A DNA stretch of 64,000 bases from Gallionella sp. GTDB taxonomy: Bacteria; Pseudomonadota; Gammaproteobacteria; Burkholderiales; Gallionellaceae. Numbering within the stretch: position 1 is the stretch's first letter; the number at the start of each line of letters is the position of its first letter. The notes beneath the pieces are model-generated. The model did not search any database and was not told the origin of the DNA. It was given only the letters and a program-made list of their open reading frames with translations. Below, piece after piece: positions 55,029-63,021 of this stretch. Position numbers and translations under genes: made by a program. Location: the NCBI GenBank assembly GCA_028714075.1, contig JAQTMZ010000013.1, positions 1-64,000 of the forward strand, written 5' to 3'.

Positions 55029-55412
55029 ATGCTAAAACCTAACACCGACTCAAACAAGAACCTTGAGCAGCCCTCGCCTGATCACCTACGCAGTCTTGCC
55101 GAATTACAAGCCGCAGAGGATTTGCTATTCCACCAAGTCTGGTTCAACCGGAACAAGCACCGTCTCAGTTCTATCCAGGATGGAGGTGTCATGGTCGTGG
55201 ATTTGGATAACTTTCCCAAACGACTACAAGCGATGAGCCCAGTTGAGCGCGACATTTTGAAACGCACGATGCAAACTGCGCGCGACGCCGTACAGCGCTA
55301 CGGCAAAGAAAGCTTTGGGCCTTGGACTGATTTTGAATGGGGGGCGATCAGCGGCAAGCTCTCGGCAATCCGTTGGATGCTCGGCGATGAGTGGGACGTA
55401 CTGGATACGTAA
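55029..55412 (+). CDS. Hypothetical protein, 127 aa
   Basis: This predicted soluble, mostly helical protein has no signal peptide or membrane helix. Phrases include LAELQAAEDLLFHQVWFNR and GPWTDFEWGAISGKLSAIRWMLGDEWD. I do not recognise the family. It lies 10 bp upstream of another small hypothetical gene with a strong ribosome site, so the two probably form an operon in the island's right arm. Confidence 0.65.
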   Translation: MLKPNTDSNKNLEQPSPDHLRSLAELQAAEDLLFHQVWFNRNKHRLSSIQDGGVMVVDLDNFPKRLQAMSPVERDILKRTMQTARDAVQRYGKESFGPWTDFEWGAISGKLSAIRWMLGDEWDVLDT

Positions 55413-55422
55413 GGGAGGTGGA

Positions 55423-55770
55423 ATGGATACCGATAAATCTCTGGAAATAATTCAAGCCTTGGCCAATGGTGTTGATCCGCACACTGGGGAGGAATATTCT
55501 TCAGACAGTCCGTATCAGCACCCGCAAACAGTGCGAGCGCTGTTTGCGGCAATAGAGGCAATGGATAGATTAAAAGAGCGCGCCAAGAAAGCTGAAGACC
55601 GACAAAAACGCCTTCCAGGCAATGCTGGAAAAGCTTGGGCAGAGGAAGAAGATCAACGATTAGTTAAAGCTTTCGACTTGGGCAAAACGGTTCAACAACT
55701 CGCTGCCGATCACGAAAGAACAGATTATTCCATCTGCGCACGGTTAGTTAAGCACGGCAAGATACAGTAA
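55423..55770 (+). CDS. Hypothetical HTH-like protein, 115 aa
   Basis: The protein begins MDTDKSLEIIQALANGVDP and has TGEEYSSDSPYQHPQTVRALFAAIEAM. After a basic middle comes NAGKAWAEEEDQRLVKAFDLGKTVQQLAADHERT, a helix-turn-helix-like tail. It resembles small proteins found next to helicases or in mobile regions, with no established role. The start at 55423 has a GGGAGG ribosome site. Confidence 0.7.
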   Translation: MDTDKSLEIIQALANGVDPHTGEEYSSDSPYQHPQTVRALFAAIEAMDRLKERAKKAEDRQKRLPGNAGKAWAEEEDQRLVKAFDLGKTVQQLAADHERTDYSICARLVKHGKIQ

Positions 55771-55896
55771 TGGCTGGTTATGGGGTAGTCGGTGTGCAGG
55801 GTAACGTCATACAGGGCTTTGAATAACAGGTTGGCAAAGTGCTAAACTCCATGCTTGCTGCAAAGGGCAGCGACAAAATTACAGGGAGATAATCAA

Positions 55897-56181
55897 ATGA
55901 ACCGCAAAGAACTGATTGATGCACTGGCAGCAAAAACCGACTGCACCAAAGCTTGTGCTGACCGCACCCTCGCAGCACTGATTGAAGTTATTACCGCCAC
56001 CCTCAAGAAAGGTGACAACATTGCACTGGTCGGCTTCGGCACATTTGAGGTACGCAAGCGTGCCGCACGTAATGGTCGCAATCCATCTACTGGAGCTGCG
56101 ATTAAAATCAAGGCATCCAAGGCTCCGGCATTTAAGGCTGGTGCAAATCTCAAGGCTGCTGTGAACGGCGGCAAGAAATAA
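55897..56181 (+). CDS. HU-family DNA-binding protein
   Basis: This 94-aa histone-like protein has MNRKELIDALAAKTDCTKA, NIALVGFGTFEVRKRAARNGRNPSTGAAIKI and the C-terminal FKAGANLKAAV, the full HU fold with the proline-tipped DNA-binding arm (GRNPSTG). Its position in the island's right arm beside an IHF-like gene suggests element-encoded nucleoid proteins. The start at 55897 has an AGGGAG ribosome site. Confidence 0.92.
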   Translation: MNRKELIDALAAKTDCTKACADRTLAALIEVITATLKKGDNIALVGFGTFEVRKRAARNGRNPSTGAAIKIKASKAPAFKAGANLKAAVNGGKK

Positions 56182-56231
56182 GTATTCCAAATAGCAACCA
56201 TCAGGGTGTCTTGGTGGTTGCACAATGACCC

Positions 56232-56492
56232 ATGCCTACAAATCAAATTCTGCAATACCTGAAAAAGCATGGTGAGCGGCTCGATACTGAGATTGCTGAA
56301 GCTACAGGCATAAAACTTGCCGCTGTCCGCATTCAATTGTCAGAACTGGCTGCAAAGGGCGAAGTTATGATGTGTCAGTCGATTCTGTTTATTAAGGGCA
56401 AGAAGGTCGAGAGAACAGTCTGTCGAATAGCTGGCTATATCCCACCAGCATCACCGGGTAGAAAATCTAAGGCTCAGTTGAAACTGTCGTAA
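56232..56492 (+). CDS. Small winged-helix regulator-like protein
   Basis: This 86-aa protein is read as a winged helix: QILQYLKKHGERLDTEIAEATGI, then KLAAVRIQLSELAAKGEVMMCQ, with a basic strand after it. Its role is not known; it is of the kind found in phage and island regulation. It lies 50 bp after the HU gene and 59 bp before the IHF-like gene, all on the plus strand. Confidence 0.65.
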   Translation: MPTNQILQYLKKHGERLDTEIAEATGIKLAAVRIQLSELAAKGEVMMCQSILFIKGKKVERTVCRIAGYIPPASPGRKSKAQLKLS

Positions 56493-56551
56493 TCTCGCAC
56501 TGACATGCGATAAAATGTAGCGCAGCAATACTTATTAACAGCAATTGAAAA

Positions 56552-56830
56552 ATGACTCGCGCCGAACTAATTGAACGCCTTGCTCAGCTACACCCCCAAC
56601 TCCAACAGAAAGACGCCGAGCTTACCGTGAAGGCGATTCTGGACGCGCTGTCCAATGCATTGGCAAAGGGCGGTCGTGTCGAGGTGCGTGGCTTTGGTTG
56701 CTTTAGTTTGAATTACAGACCTGCACGGCAAGGGCGTAATCCCAAGACTGGCGCAAAGGTGAAAGTGCCAGCCAAGTATGTGCCGCATTTCAAGGCGGGT
56801 AAGGGACTGCGTGAACGTGTTGACTGTTAA
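56552..56830 (+). CDS. IHF/HU-family protein (IhfB-like)
   Basis: This 92-aa DNA-bending protein has [53 protein letters not shown] and [15 protein letters not shown], as in the beta subunit of IHF. IHF is often needed by tyrosine recombinases at att sites, so an island copy would make sense in that role; this is inference. It is the last plus-strand gene before the toxin-antitoxin pair. Confidence 0.88.
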   Translation: MTRAELIERLAQLHPQLQQKDAELTVKAILDALSNALAKGGRVEVRGFGCFSLNYRPARQGRNPKTGAKVKVPAKYVPHFKAGKGLRERVDC

Positions 56831-56854
56831 GACTGACGGGGCTGTTGAAAATCG

Positions 56855-57130
56855 TTACACCAATTCGATTTGTACCTTACGACCGACCAAGGCAGCAGCA
56901 CGTTGCAAAGTTGATAGCGTCACATCGCGGGTAGGATCAAGCAGTCGATCGACCTGCGAGCGGCTGGTCTTAAGCATGATGGCCAAGCGTGCCTTAGTTA
57001 GCGATTGTTTTTCCATCGCTTCGGTAAGTTGCCACACCACGACTTCCTTGATGGCCATTGCTTGAGTTTCTTCAAATATTCCCTCTTCCTTGAGAAAGTC
57101 GTCGAGGCTTGATCCGATATGTTTACTCAT
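56855..57130 (-). CDS. HigA-like antitoxin (XRE family)
   Basis: This 91-aa protein has a helix-turn-helix domain: SLTKARLAIMLKTSRSQVDRLLDP, then TLQRAAALVGRKVQIELV. It follows the toxin-first order typical of HigBA, and its start overlaps the toxin stop by four bases. It would bind the operator at 57493-57516 and neutralise the toxin. Confidence 0.82.
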   Translation of the reverse strand: MSKHIGSSLDDFLKEEGIFEETQAMAIKEVVVWQLTEAMEKQSLTKARLAIMLKTSRSQVDRLLDPTRDVTLSTLQRAAALVGRKVQIELV

Positions 57131-57477
57131 GATTTCAACTCCTTTTGGCGTTTCCTCGCCAAGGTAAGATCGTCGTCAGGTGTCTTTTGCGTCTTCTTGA
57201 CGAAGGCGTGCAAGGCCACCAAATTGCCCTTGTGCAAACATATCAGCACACGAGCGATGCGGTTGTTTGGCAAGTCTGTGCGTACTTCCCATAAACCCTG
57301 CCCCATCGGGCGGCATAAGGGCATACCCACCGGCCAGCGCCATTGCGCCCGCATCAGGTCTTGGCCAATTGTGTGCCGGTCTGGCTCGTCCTGTGCCTTG
57401 AGCCATTCGCGCACTGGTTCGTTGCCGCTGTTGTTTTTGTAGAACTGTAGCGGCGTTTTTTGCGATTCATTGACCAT
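57127..57477 (-). CDS. HigB/Gp49-like toxin
   Basis: This 116-aa protein of the phage-derived Gp49/HigB (RelE superfamily) group has QFYKNNSGNEPVREWLKAQ, RWPVGMPLCRPMGQGLWEVRTDLPNNRIARVLI and HAFVKKTQKTPDDDLTLARKRQ. The family cleaves mRNA at the ribosome. It is encoded upstream of its antitoxin, near attR, and may stabilise the island against loss. Confidence 0.85.
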   Translation of the reverse strand: MVNESQKTPLQFYKNNSGNEPVREWLKAQDEPDRHTIGQDLMRAQWRWPVGMPLCRPMGQGLWEVRTDLPNNRIARVLICLHKGNLVALHAFVKKTQKTPDDDLTLARKRQKELKS

Positions 57478-57492
57478 TTATCACCTTAGTGC

Positions 57493-57516
57493 ATTTGTAC
57501 CATATAAGGTACAAAT
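57493..57516 (-). promoter_or_regulatory. Palindromic operator of the higBA-like pair
   Basis: The perfect 9-bp inverted repeat ATTTGTACC-ATATAA-GGTACAAAT lies 16-39 bp upstream of the toxin start. It is the expected position and shape of an autoregulatory toxin-antitoxin operator. Confidence 0.75.
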
Positions 57517-57611
57517 AATGCAAGACAATTTTGCGAGTATAGATATCCTGACCTTATCAATGAAATTCTGGGTTAGTGTCACGCTCATGAAAATATATGG
57601 GTGAATTTTTC

Positions 57612-57634
57612 TTGCCGGACTTTTGCCGGACTTT
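57612..57634. repeat. Integrase-tail repeat near attR
   Basis: The 23-bp TTGCCGGACTTTTGCCGGAC... sequence is identical to 25174-25196, which codes for the last residues of the left integrase remnant. It is a second copy of the integrase end inside the right junction. The following GTTATGCATCGTTATGCGC is itself repetitive. Confidence 0.8.
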
Positions 57635-57725
57635 GTTATGCATCGTTATGCGCTGTTGTGCATGGTTGTAACGGAAGACCTCAGCGCGGGTTAATAAAAT
57701 CAATATGTTACATCTGATAGCTATT

Positions 57726-57776
57726 CTACGAACCAAGGGGTCGGGCGTTCGAATCGCTCCGGGCGCACCAGTAACT
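57726..57776 (+). repeat. Right attachment repeat (attR)
   Basis: This is an exact 51-bp copy of the 3' half of tRNA-Arg (25062-25112). It is preceded by unrelated sequence, so it is not a second tRNA. It marks the right boundary of the island. Confidence 0.93.
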
Positions 57777-57779
57777 AAA

Positions 57780-57817
57780 TGGGTTAGGTCAGAAATGATC
57801 TAGCCCATTTTTCTTTT
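57780..57817 (+). terminator. Original tRNA-Arg terminator, displaced
   Basis: The stem TGGGTTAGGTCA/TGATCTAGCCCA (G-U pairs allowed) with loop GAAA is followed by TTTTTCTTTT. It sits at the same distance from the att copy as a normal tRNA terminator and is probably the pre-integration terminator of tRNA-Arg. Confidence 0.8.
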
Positions 57818-58197
57818 GCAGAAGCCTTGAAGGGTTTCAGTCTTTTCTTGAACAGCATTTGCAACGCTTCATCGGACGTTAGAGCACGAGAATTTGGTGC
57901 TCGAGGAGGAGTGCGGCAATATCACGGTGGCGGGCGCGGATGATTTCATCCGCAAGCCCTAGCGGACAGATGAGATATTTGACTGCCTGACCCGCCATTT
58001 TGGCGCCCGTTTTGTGTATGATGAAACCATGGCAGGCGAAGTCGAGGAGCCGGTTACGGCATTGCGCCCTGAAGCGCGGGCAGTCATGCTGTAGAGTGCC
58101 GGGAACTGGGCAACGTATTGAAGCATCATGCAGGCCGCTTGCTTATCCTGCATACCCTGAAGGTTGACACAAATAACTCAACCGGGAAGGCTACATC
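57818..58197. other. Gap with a response-regulator scar
   Basis: This region after the island's right end holds the response-regulator remnant at 57885-58094 and the promoter/leader of the next gene. TTGACA near 58155 (in GGTTGACACAAAT) and a GGGAAGG ribosome site lie just upstream of the ATG at 58198. Confidence 0.5.
57885..58094 (+). pseudogene. Response-regulator (REC) C-terminal scar
   Basis: The frame reads VAGADDFIRKP, then a TAG at 57960-57962, then RTDEIFDCLTRHFGARFVYDE. This is the end of a receiver domain of the hybrid-kinase type, with the conserved lysine in RKP. The internal stop and missing N terminus make it a pseudogene. It may be what remains of a regulator gene that once occupied this site. 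Confidence 0.75.
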
Positions 58198-61107
58198 ATG
58201 AACCAAGGCGCTATTCTGGTAGTCGACGACACGCTGGCATCGTTGAAGCTGCTGACGGATATCCTGGCTGCCGAGGGCTATCAGGTGCATCCTGCCGACA
58301 GCGGAGAGCTTGCGCTGGCATCGGTTGAGGCCAGTCTGCCGGAATTGATCCTGCTGGACATCCGCATGCCGGGCATGGATGGGTTCGAAGTGCTGCGGCG
58401 GCTCAAGGCACAGGAACGGAGCCGCGACATTCCGGTCATCCTGCTCACCGCATTTGCGGATATAGAATATCGCGTGGAGGGATTCAAGCTGGGCGCCGTG
58501 GATTTCATCTCCAAGCCGTTCCAGCGCGATGAATTGCTGGCCCGTGTCCACACCCATCTGGATCTGTTTCACTTGCGTATCCGCCTCGAGCACCAGACAG
58601 CCGAGTTGCGGCAAACCTGCGAACAACTTCAAATCGCTACCTCCTCCGAGCGCAAGCAGGCCGAGGAGTCACTGCGCGCGAGCGAAGCGCGCTACAAACG
58701 CATCACCGAAGGGCTCACCGATTACCAGTACACGGTACGCATCGAAAACGGCCATGCCGTGGAAACCCGGCAGAGTCCGGCTTGCGTGACGGTGACTGGG
58801 TACACGGCGGAAGAGTTTGCCGCCGACCCTTATCTCTGGATTCAAATGGTCGCAACGGATGACCGCGAACGGGTCAGGGAGCATGTGCGACAAATCCTGG
58901 CGGGTAAAGATATCCCGCCGATCGAACACCGCATCATCCGCAAAGACGGAGAGGTACGCTGGGTGAGCGACACGACCATCCTGCTCAGGGATGCCTTCGG
59001 AAAACTCCTGTCCTACGATGGCGTGATCAAGGACATCACCGGGCGCAAGCAGGCGGAGGAGGCATTGAGAGCGAGCGCGGCGCGCTACCATGCGATCACC
59101 GAGACCACCACCTATGCCATCGTCACCGCCGACATCTCGGGCAATATCAAGGGATGGAATGCGGGGGCGGAGAAAACTTTCGGCTACACCAAGGCAGACG
59201 TGCTCGGGAAACCGCTCACCATGTTGATGCCGCAACGCTACTATGAGGCGCATCTCGGCGGCATAGGCAGGGCGCGGGCAGGCCGGCATGTGAGCGGGAA
59301 GGTGGTCGAACTGCACGGCCTGACCAGAGCGGGGATCGAATTCCCGATGGAGTTGTCGCTGTCGGAATGGGAAACAATGGAAGGGCGATTTTTCACCGGC
59401 ATCATCCGCGATATCAGCGAACGCAAGCAGGCCGAGGAGAATTTGCAAAGATTCTTCAATCTTGTTCCGGACATGGCATGTATCGTATCAACCGAGGGGC
59501 ATTTCCTGAAAATCAATCCCATGTGGCAGGCAGCGCTTGGCTACACCGAGCAGGAAATACTTGCTACCCCACTCATTGAGTTCATCCATCCCGATGACCG
59601 GGATGCAACAATGAAACAGGTGGCACAGATACTGGCTGGCGAGCCGGCTCTTCTGTTCAGCAACCGTTATCGCTGCAAGGACGGTAGTTACAAATGGCTG
59701 GAATGGAGGGCGACACCGGCCATGAACAAGACACTGCTTTTCGCCCTCGCACGCGACACCACCGAGCGCAAGCAAATGGAGGAGGAGCTGAGGGAGAGCG
59801 AAGCGCGCTACAAGCGCATTACCGAAGGGATTACGGATTATCAGTACACGGTGCGCGTCGAAAATGGCCGTGCCGTGGAAACCAGGCAAAGCCCGGCCTG
59901 CGTGACGGTGACGGGGTACACTGCGAGAGAGTTTGCCGCCGATCCCTATCTATGGATCAGGATGGTTGTGCCGGAAGACCGCGAGCGGGTCAGGGGGCAA
60001 GTGCAGCAAATCCTGGCGGGAAACGACGTTCCGCCCATCGAGCATCAAATCACCCGCAAAGACGGAGAGACCCGCTGGGTGAGCGATACAACCATCCTGT
60101 TCAGGGATGCTTCCGGAAAGCTGCTGTCTTACGACGGGGTGGTTAGCGATATCACCAAACGCAAGCAGGCCGAAATAAAAATAATAAAATCCTTGTCATT
60201 GCTGAATGCCACGCTGGAATCCACCAACGATGCCATTCTGGTCGTTGACCTGAACAATACCTGGGTGCTGCACAACCAGCGGTTTATCGACCTGTGGCAT
60301 ATCACGGACGAAATCATCGCGGCCAAGGATGATCGTGCGGCATTGTCATATGTGCTGAATCAACTGGAGGATGCGGAGGGCTTTTTGGATAAAGTGCGCG
60401 AGTTATACTCCACCCCGAAAGCCAACTCTTGCGACGTTATCAAATTCAAGGACGGGAGAATAATTGAGCGGAATTCCATACCGCAGTTTATCGGCGGCGA
60501 AGTGGTAGGCAGGGTGTGGAGCTTCCGCGACATCACCGAGCGCAAGCAAGTCGAAGAACATATCCGCAGCCTGGCCTTCTATGACGCATTGACGCAACTG
60601 CCCAACCGCCGCATGCTGAACGACCGGCTCGGGCAGGCAATGGCCGCCAGCAAGCGTAGCGGCCTGTATGGCGCGCTGATGTTTCTCGATCTGGATAATT
60701 TCAAGCCGCTCAATGACACCTACGGCCACGAGATCGGCGATTTGCTGCTGGTCGAGGTGGCGCGCCGCCTTATCGGTTGCAATCGTGAAATGGATACCGT
60801 CGCGCGTTTTGGCGGCGACGAATTTGTGGTAATGCTCAGTGAGCTGGCTGCGAGCAAAGCAGAATCCATCGCACAGGCCAGCATCGTCGCGGAAAAGATT
60901 CGCGCCACTTTGGCCGAGCCATACCTGCTGTCGAGAAAGCAGGAGGGCAAGGCGGAAATCACCATCGAGCATCATTGCACGTCGAGTATCGGCGTGGTGC
61001 TGTTCATCGATCACGAGGCCAGCCCGGCAGACATTATCAAGTGGGCGGACATGGCGATGTACCAGGCGAAAGACGGCGGGCGCAACAGGTTTTGTTTTTA
61101 TGAATGA
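58198..61107 (+). CDS. REC-PAS-GGDEF diguanylate cyclase
   Basis: This 969-aa soluble protein has a receiver domain (residues 4-120; D10, D11, phospho-acceptor D54, T84, K106). Several PAS/PAC domains follow, two of them near-identical (162-286 and 534-658). The C-terminal GGDEF domain has RFGGDEF at 872-876 preceded by REMD, a product-inhibition site. It should make c-di-GMP when phosphorylated. An AACCGGGAAGG ribosome site precedes the ATG. The next gene overlaps it by 8 bp. Confidence 0.93.
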   Translation: MNQGAILVVDDTLASLKLLTDILAAEGYQVHPADSGELALASVEASLPELILLDIRMPGMDGFEVLRRLKAQERSRDIPVILLTAFADIEYRVEGFKLGAVDFISKPFQRDELLARVHTHLDLFHLRIRLEHQTAELRQTCEQLQIATSSERKQAEESLRASEARYKRITEGLTDYQYTVRIENGHAVETRQSPACVTVTGYTAEEFAADPYLWIQMVATDDRERVREHVRQILAGKDIPPIEHRIIRKDGEVRWVSDTTILLRDAFGKLLSYDGVIKDITGRKQAEEALRASAARYHAITETTTYAIVTADISGNIKGWNAGAEKTFGYTKADVLGKPLTMLMPQRYYEAHLGGIGRARAGRHVSGKVVELHGLTRAGIEFPMELSLSEWETMEGRFFTGIIRDISERKQAEENLQRFFNLVPDMACIVSTEGHFLKINPMWQAALGYTEQEILATPLIEFIHPDDRDATMKQVAQILAGEPALLFSNRYRCKDGSYKWLEWRATPAMNKTLLFALARDTTERKQMEEELRESEARYKRITEGITDYQYTVRVENGRAVETRQSPACVTVTGYTAREFAADPYLWIRMVVPEDRERVRGQVQQILAGNDVPPIEHQITRKDGETRWVSDTTILFRDASGKLLSYDGVVSDITKRKQAEIKIIKSLSLLNATLESTNDAILVVDLNNTWVLHNQRFIDLWHITDEIIAAKDDRAALSYVLNQLEDAEGFLDKVRELYSTPKANSCDVIKFKDGRIIERNSIPQFIGGEVVGRVWSFRDITERKQVEEHIRSLAFYDALTQLPNRRMLNDRLGQAMAASKRSGLYGALMFLDLDNFKPLNDTYGHEIGDLLLVEVARRLIGCNREMDTVARFGGDEFVVMLSELAASKAESIAQASIVAEKIRATLAEPYLLSRKQEGKAEITIEHHCTSSIGVVLFIDHEASPADIIKWADMAMYQAKDGGRNRFCFYE

Positions 61108-62092
61108 TGGAAATACAAACATCTTGCCAAACTTAAAACTTGCGCCTCAAACAGTTTGCATGCCTCCCTCCCCATACAGTTACTCGTTTCAGGCAATGGG
61201 ATCGGATTGCCAGTTAACCTTGTATGCGGAGGATGAACGCAAGGCCGACCAGGCTGCCGACCTGACTATGGCCGAGGTTTGGCGCATCGAGAATAAATAC
61301 TCGCGCTACGTCGACGGCAATGCGCTGTCCGATATCAACCGTGCCGCCCTGGCGGGCGGGAAGGTCGATGTCGATGATGAAACTGCCGGGCTGTTGAACT
61401 ACGCTTTCGCCGCTTTCCAGCTAAGCGCGGGACTGTTTGATGTTTCGTCCGGAGTGCTCCGGCGAGTGTGGGATTTCTCATCCGGCAACACGCCATCGCA
61501 ATCCGCAATAGAACAAATTCTGCCGTTTATCGGGTTGGGCAAGGCAACATGGACATCCCCGCAGCTCCATTTTCTGCATTCCGGAATGGAGTTGGACTTC
61601 GGGGGTATAGGAAAAGAATATGCCGTAGATCGGGGCGCAGATATATGCCGCTCGATGGGCTTCCAATCGGGCTTGCTCGATTTGGGAGGGGATATACGTG
61701 TCCTCGGGCCGCACCCGGACGGTTCACCCTGGGAGATTGGAATCAGGCATCCCAGAAAACCGGATGTTTCACTCGGGAATATTCGATTGGCGTCCGGAGC
61801 CGTCGCAACCAGCGGCGACTATGAACGCTACATCGAGGTAGCAGGGAAACGCTATTGTCACATTTTAAATCCGTTGACCGGTTGGCCGGTAGCCGGGCTG
61901 GCATCGGTAACAATCGTGGCAGAACAATGCCTGCTGGCAGGCACCCTTTCGACCATCGCCATGCTGAAAGAAGAGGCGGGAAAGAAGTGGCTGGAAGATT
62001 TTGGGGTGCAGCATTGCTGGGTGGATGGAGAACTGCGCGTGGGCGGCAACATCCAGCTTCGTCATTCCGGCGAGGCCGGAATGGCGGGGTAG
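61100..62092 (+). CDS. apbE: ApbE-family FAD:protein FMN transferase
   Basis: This 330-aa protein covalently attaches FMN to threonine residues of target proteins in the family. Visible blocks are QAMGSDCQLTLY, SRYVDGNALSDINRAA, LFDVSSGVLRRVWDF, MELDFGGIGKEYAVDRGAD, LLDLGGDIRVLG, SGAVATSGDYERY and HILNPLTGWPV. No signal peptide is seen, so it may act in the cytoplasm, unlike the periplasmic members. The start at 61100 overlaps the diguanylate cyclase stop by 8 bp (ATGAATGA). Confidence 0.88.
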   Translation: MNDGNTNILPNLKLAPQTVCMPPSPYSYSFQAMGSDCQLTLYAEDERKADQAADLTMAEVWRIENKYSRYVDGNALSDINRAALAGGKVDVDDETAGLLNYAFAAFQLSAGLFDVSSGVLRRVWDFSSGNTPSQSAIEQILPFIGLGKATWTSPQLHFLHSGMELDFGGIGKEYAVDRGADICRSMGFQSGLLDLGGDIRVLGPHPDGSPWEIGIRHPRKPDVSLGNIRLASGAVATSGDYERYIEVAGKRYCHILNPLTGWPVAGLASVTIVAEQCLLAGTLSTIAMLKEEAGKKWLEDFGVQHCWVDGELRVGGNIQLRHSGEAGMAG

Positions 62093-62098
62093 CAGAAC

Positions 62099-62518
62099 TC
62101 AGGCAGTCGTATTGATGTTCGATCCAACCACCAGTTGATTCAGTTCATTGAGGTTGGCATCAATGGTCTGCGCCGGTGCCGGAGCGGTTGCCTGTGCAAC
62201 AGACTCATGCCGTTGTTGCCGGATTTGCGACATCATCTGGAGCATACCGTTCTTGAAATCCTGCTTTGAAACCGAACCGGAATTTTTCGGGTCGAGTTTT
62301 GCAAATACCGCGTCGGCTCCCAGAGACTTGAATCCGGAGGGAGGGTTGAGTGTATTGAATGCCAGCTCGAACTGTGTTTTCGTAATCGATCCGGAATTGC
62401 TGGTGTCGATTTGGGAAAAGAGGTCGAACATTTTTTGCGCGGGAGGCATATGCATACTCGCTCCCGTCATTGCCTGCGGCGCCACGGTCATACCCATTCC
62501 AGAAATTGCTGCACTCAT
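62099..62518 (-). CDS. EF-hand calcium-binding protein
   Basis: This 139-aa protein has two EF-hand-like loops, DTSNSGSITKTQ (near residue 38) and DPKNSGSVSKQD (near 76). The twelfth loop positions are Q and D rather than the preferred E. The N terminus is methionine- and alanine-rich, and the C terminus has glutamine and alanine repeats. No clear signal sequence is present. The start at 62518 has a GAAGGGA ribosome site; an upstream in-frame extension is probably not coding. Its function is unknown. Confidence 0.75.
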   Translation of the reverse strand: MSAAISGMGMTVAPQAMTGASMHMPPAQKMFDLFSQIDTSNSGSITKTQFELAFNTLNPPSGFKSLGADAVFAKLDPKNSGSVSKQDFKNGMLQMMSQIRQQRHESVAQATAPAPAQTIDANLNELNQLVVGSNINTTA

Positions 62519-63021
62519 GTTGATCCCTTCAATAAATATATTTACGTACGTTTGATGATGCATTAAAAAACCGACGATAATCGAACACGCTATTCCACTA
62601 CCGGCACACACGTAAAATACTTCAATAAGGAGTTTCATAACAAACGAATAGAGGCAAAAAACCTCCCTTAATCAAGGCAGACTTATATTCCCCGCGCTCT
62701 TGGCGCGAGGACAATGGATTCAAGGGACGATAGCCAAGAAAGCTTATAGCCACAGAAAAAGAGCTGTTCTGGTTTGGTTGAAATGAGATGGGGCATTTTC
62801 GATGCAGCTCAAGTTAAGGAGCTTGAGCCACTCACCCACATATGCGGTGAAGCCGTAACTCAACCTTGAGAACACGTTCTGAGTTAATTCGCTACACCGC
62901 ATGCCGCCATTCGGTTTTCGGAGTAGCATTGCACACTCGGTTTTTGACGGATGCGTTTGAGTTTCGATATGCGCCGACAGTTGTATTATGCGTAACGCAG
63001 CAATCAACGTGAGGAGGTAAA
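62519..63021. other. Intergenic region before the membrane sensor
   Basis: 503 bp with no convincing gene. It contains short hairpins (GAGGCAAAAAACCTC near 62651 and CGCGCTCTTGGCGCG near 62693). A GAGGAGG ribosome site lies just before the TTG start of the next gene. Open frames seen on the minus strand here look like chance. Confidence 0.4.
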
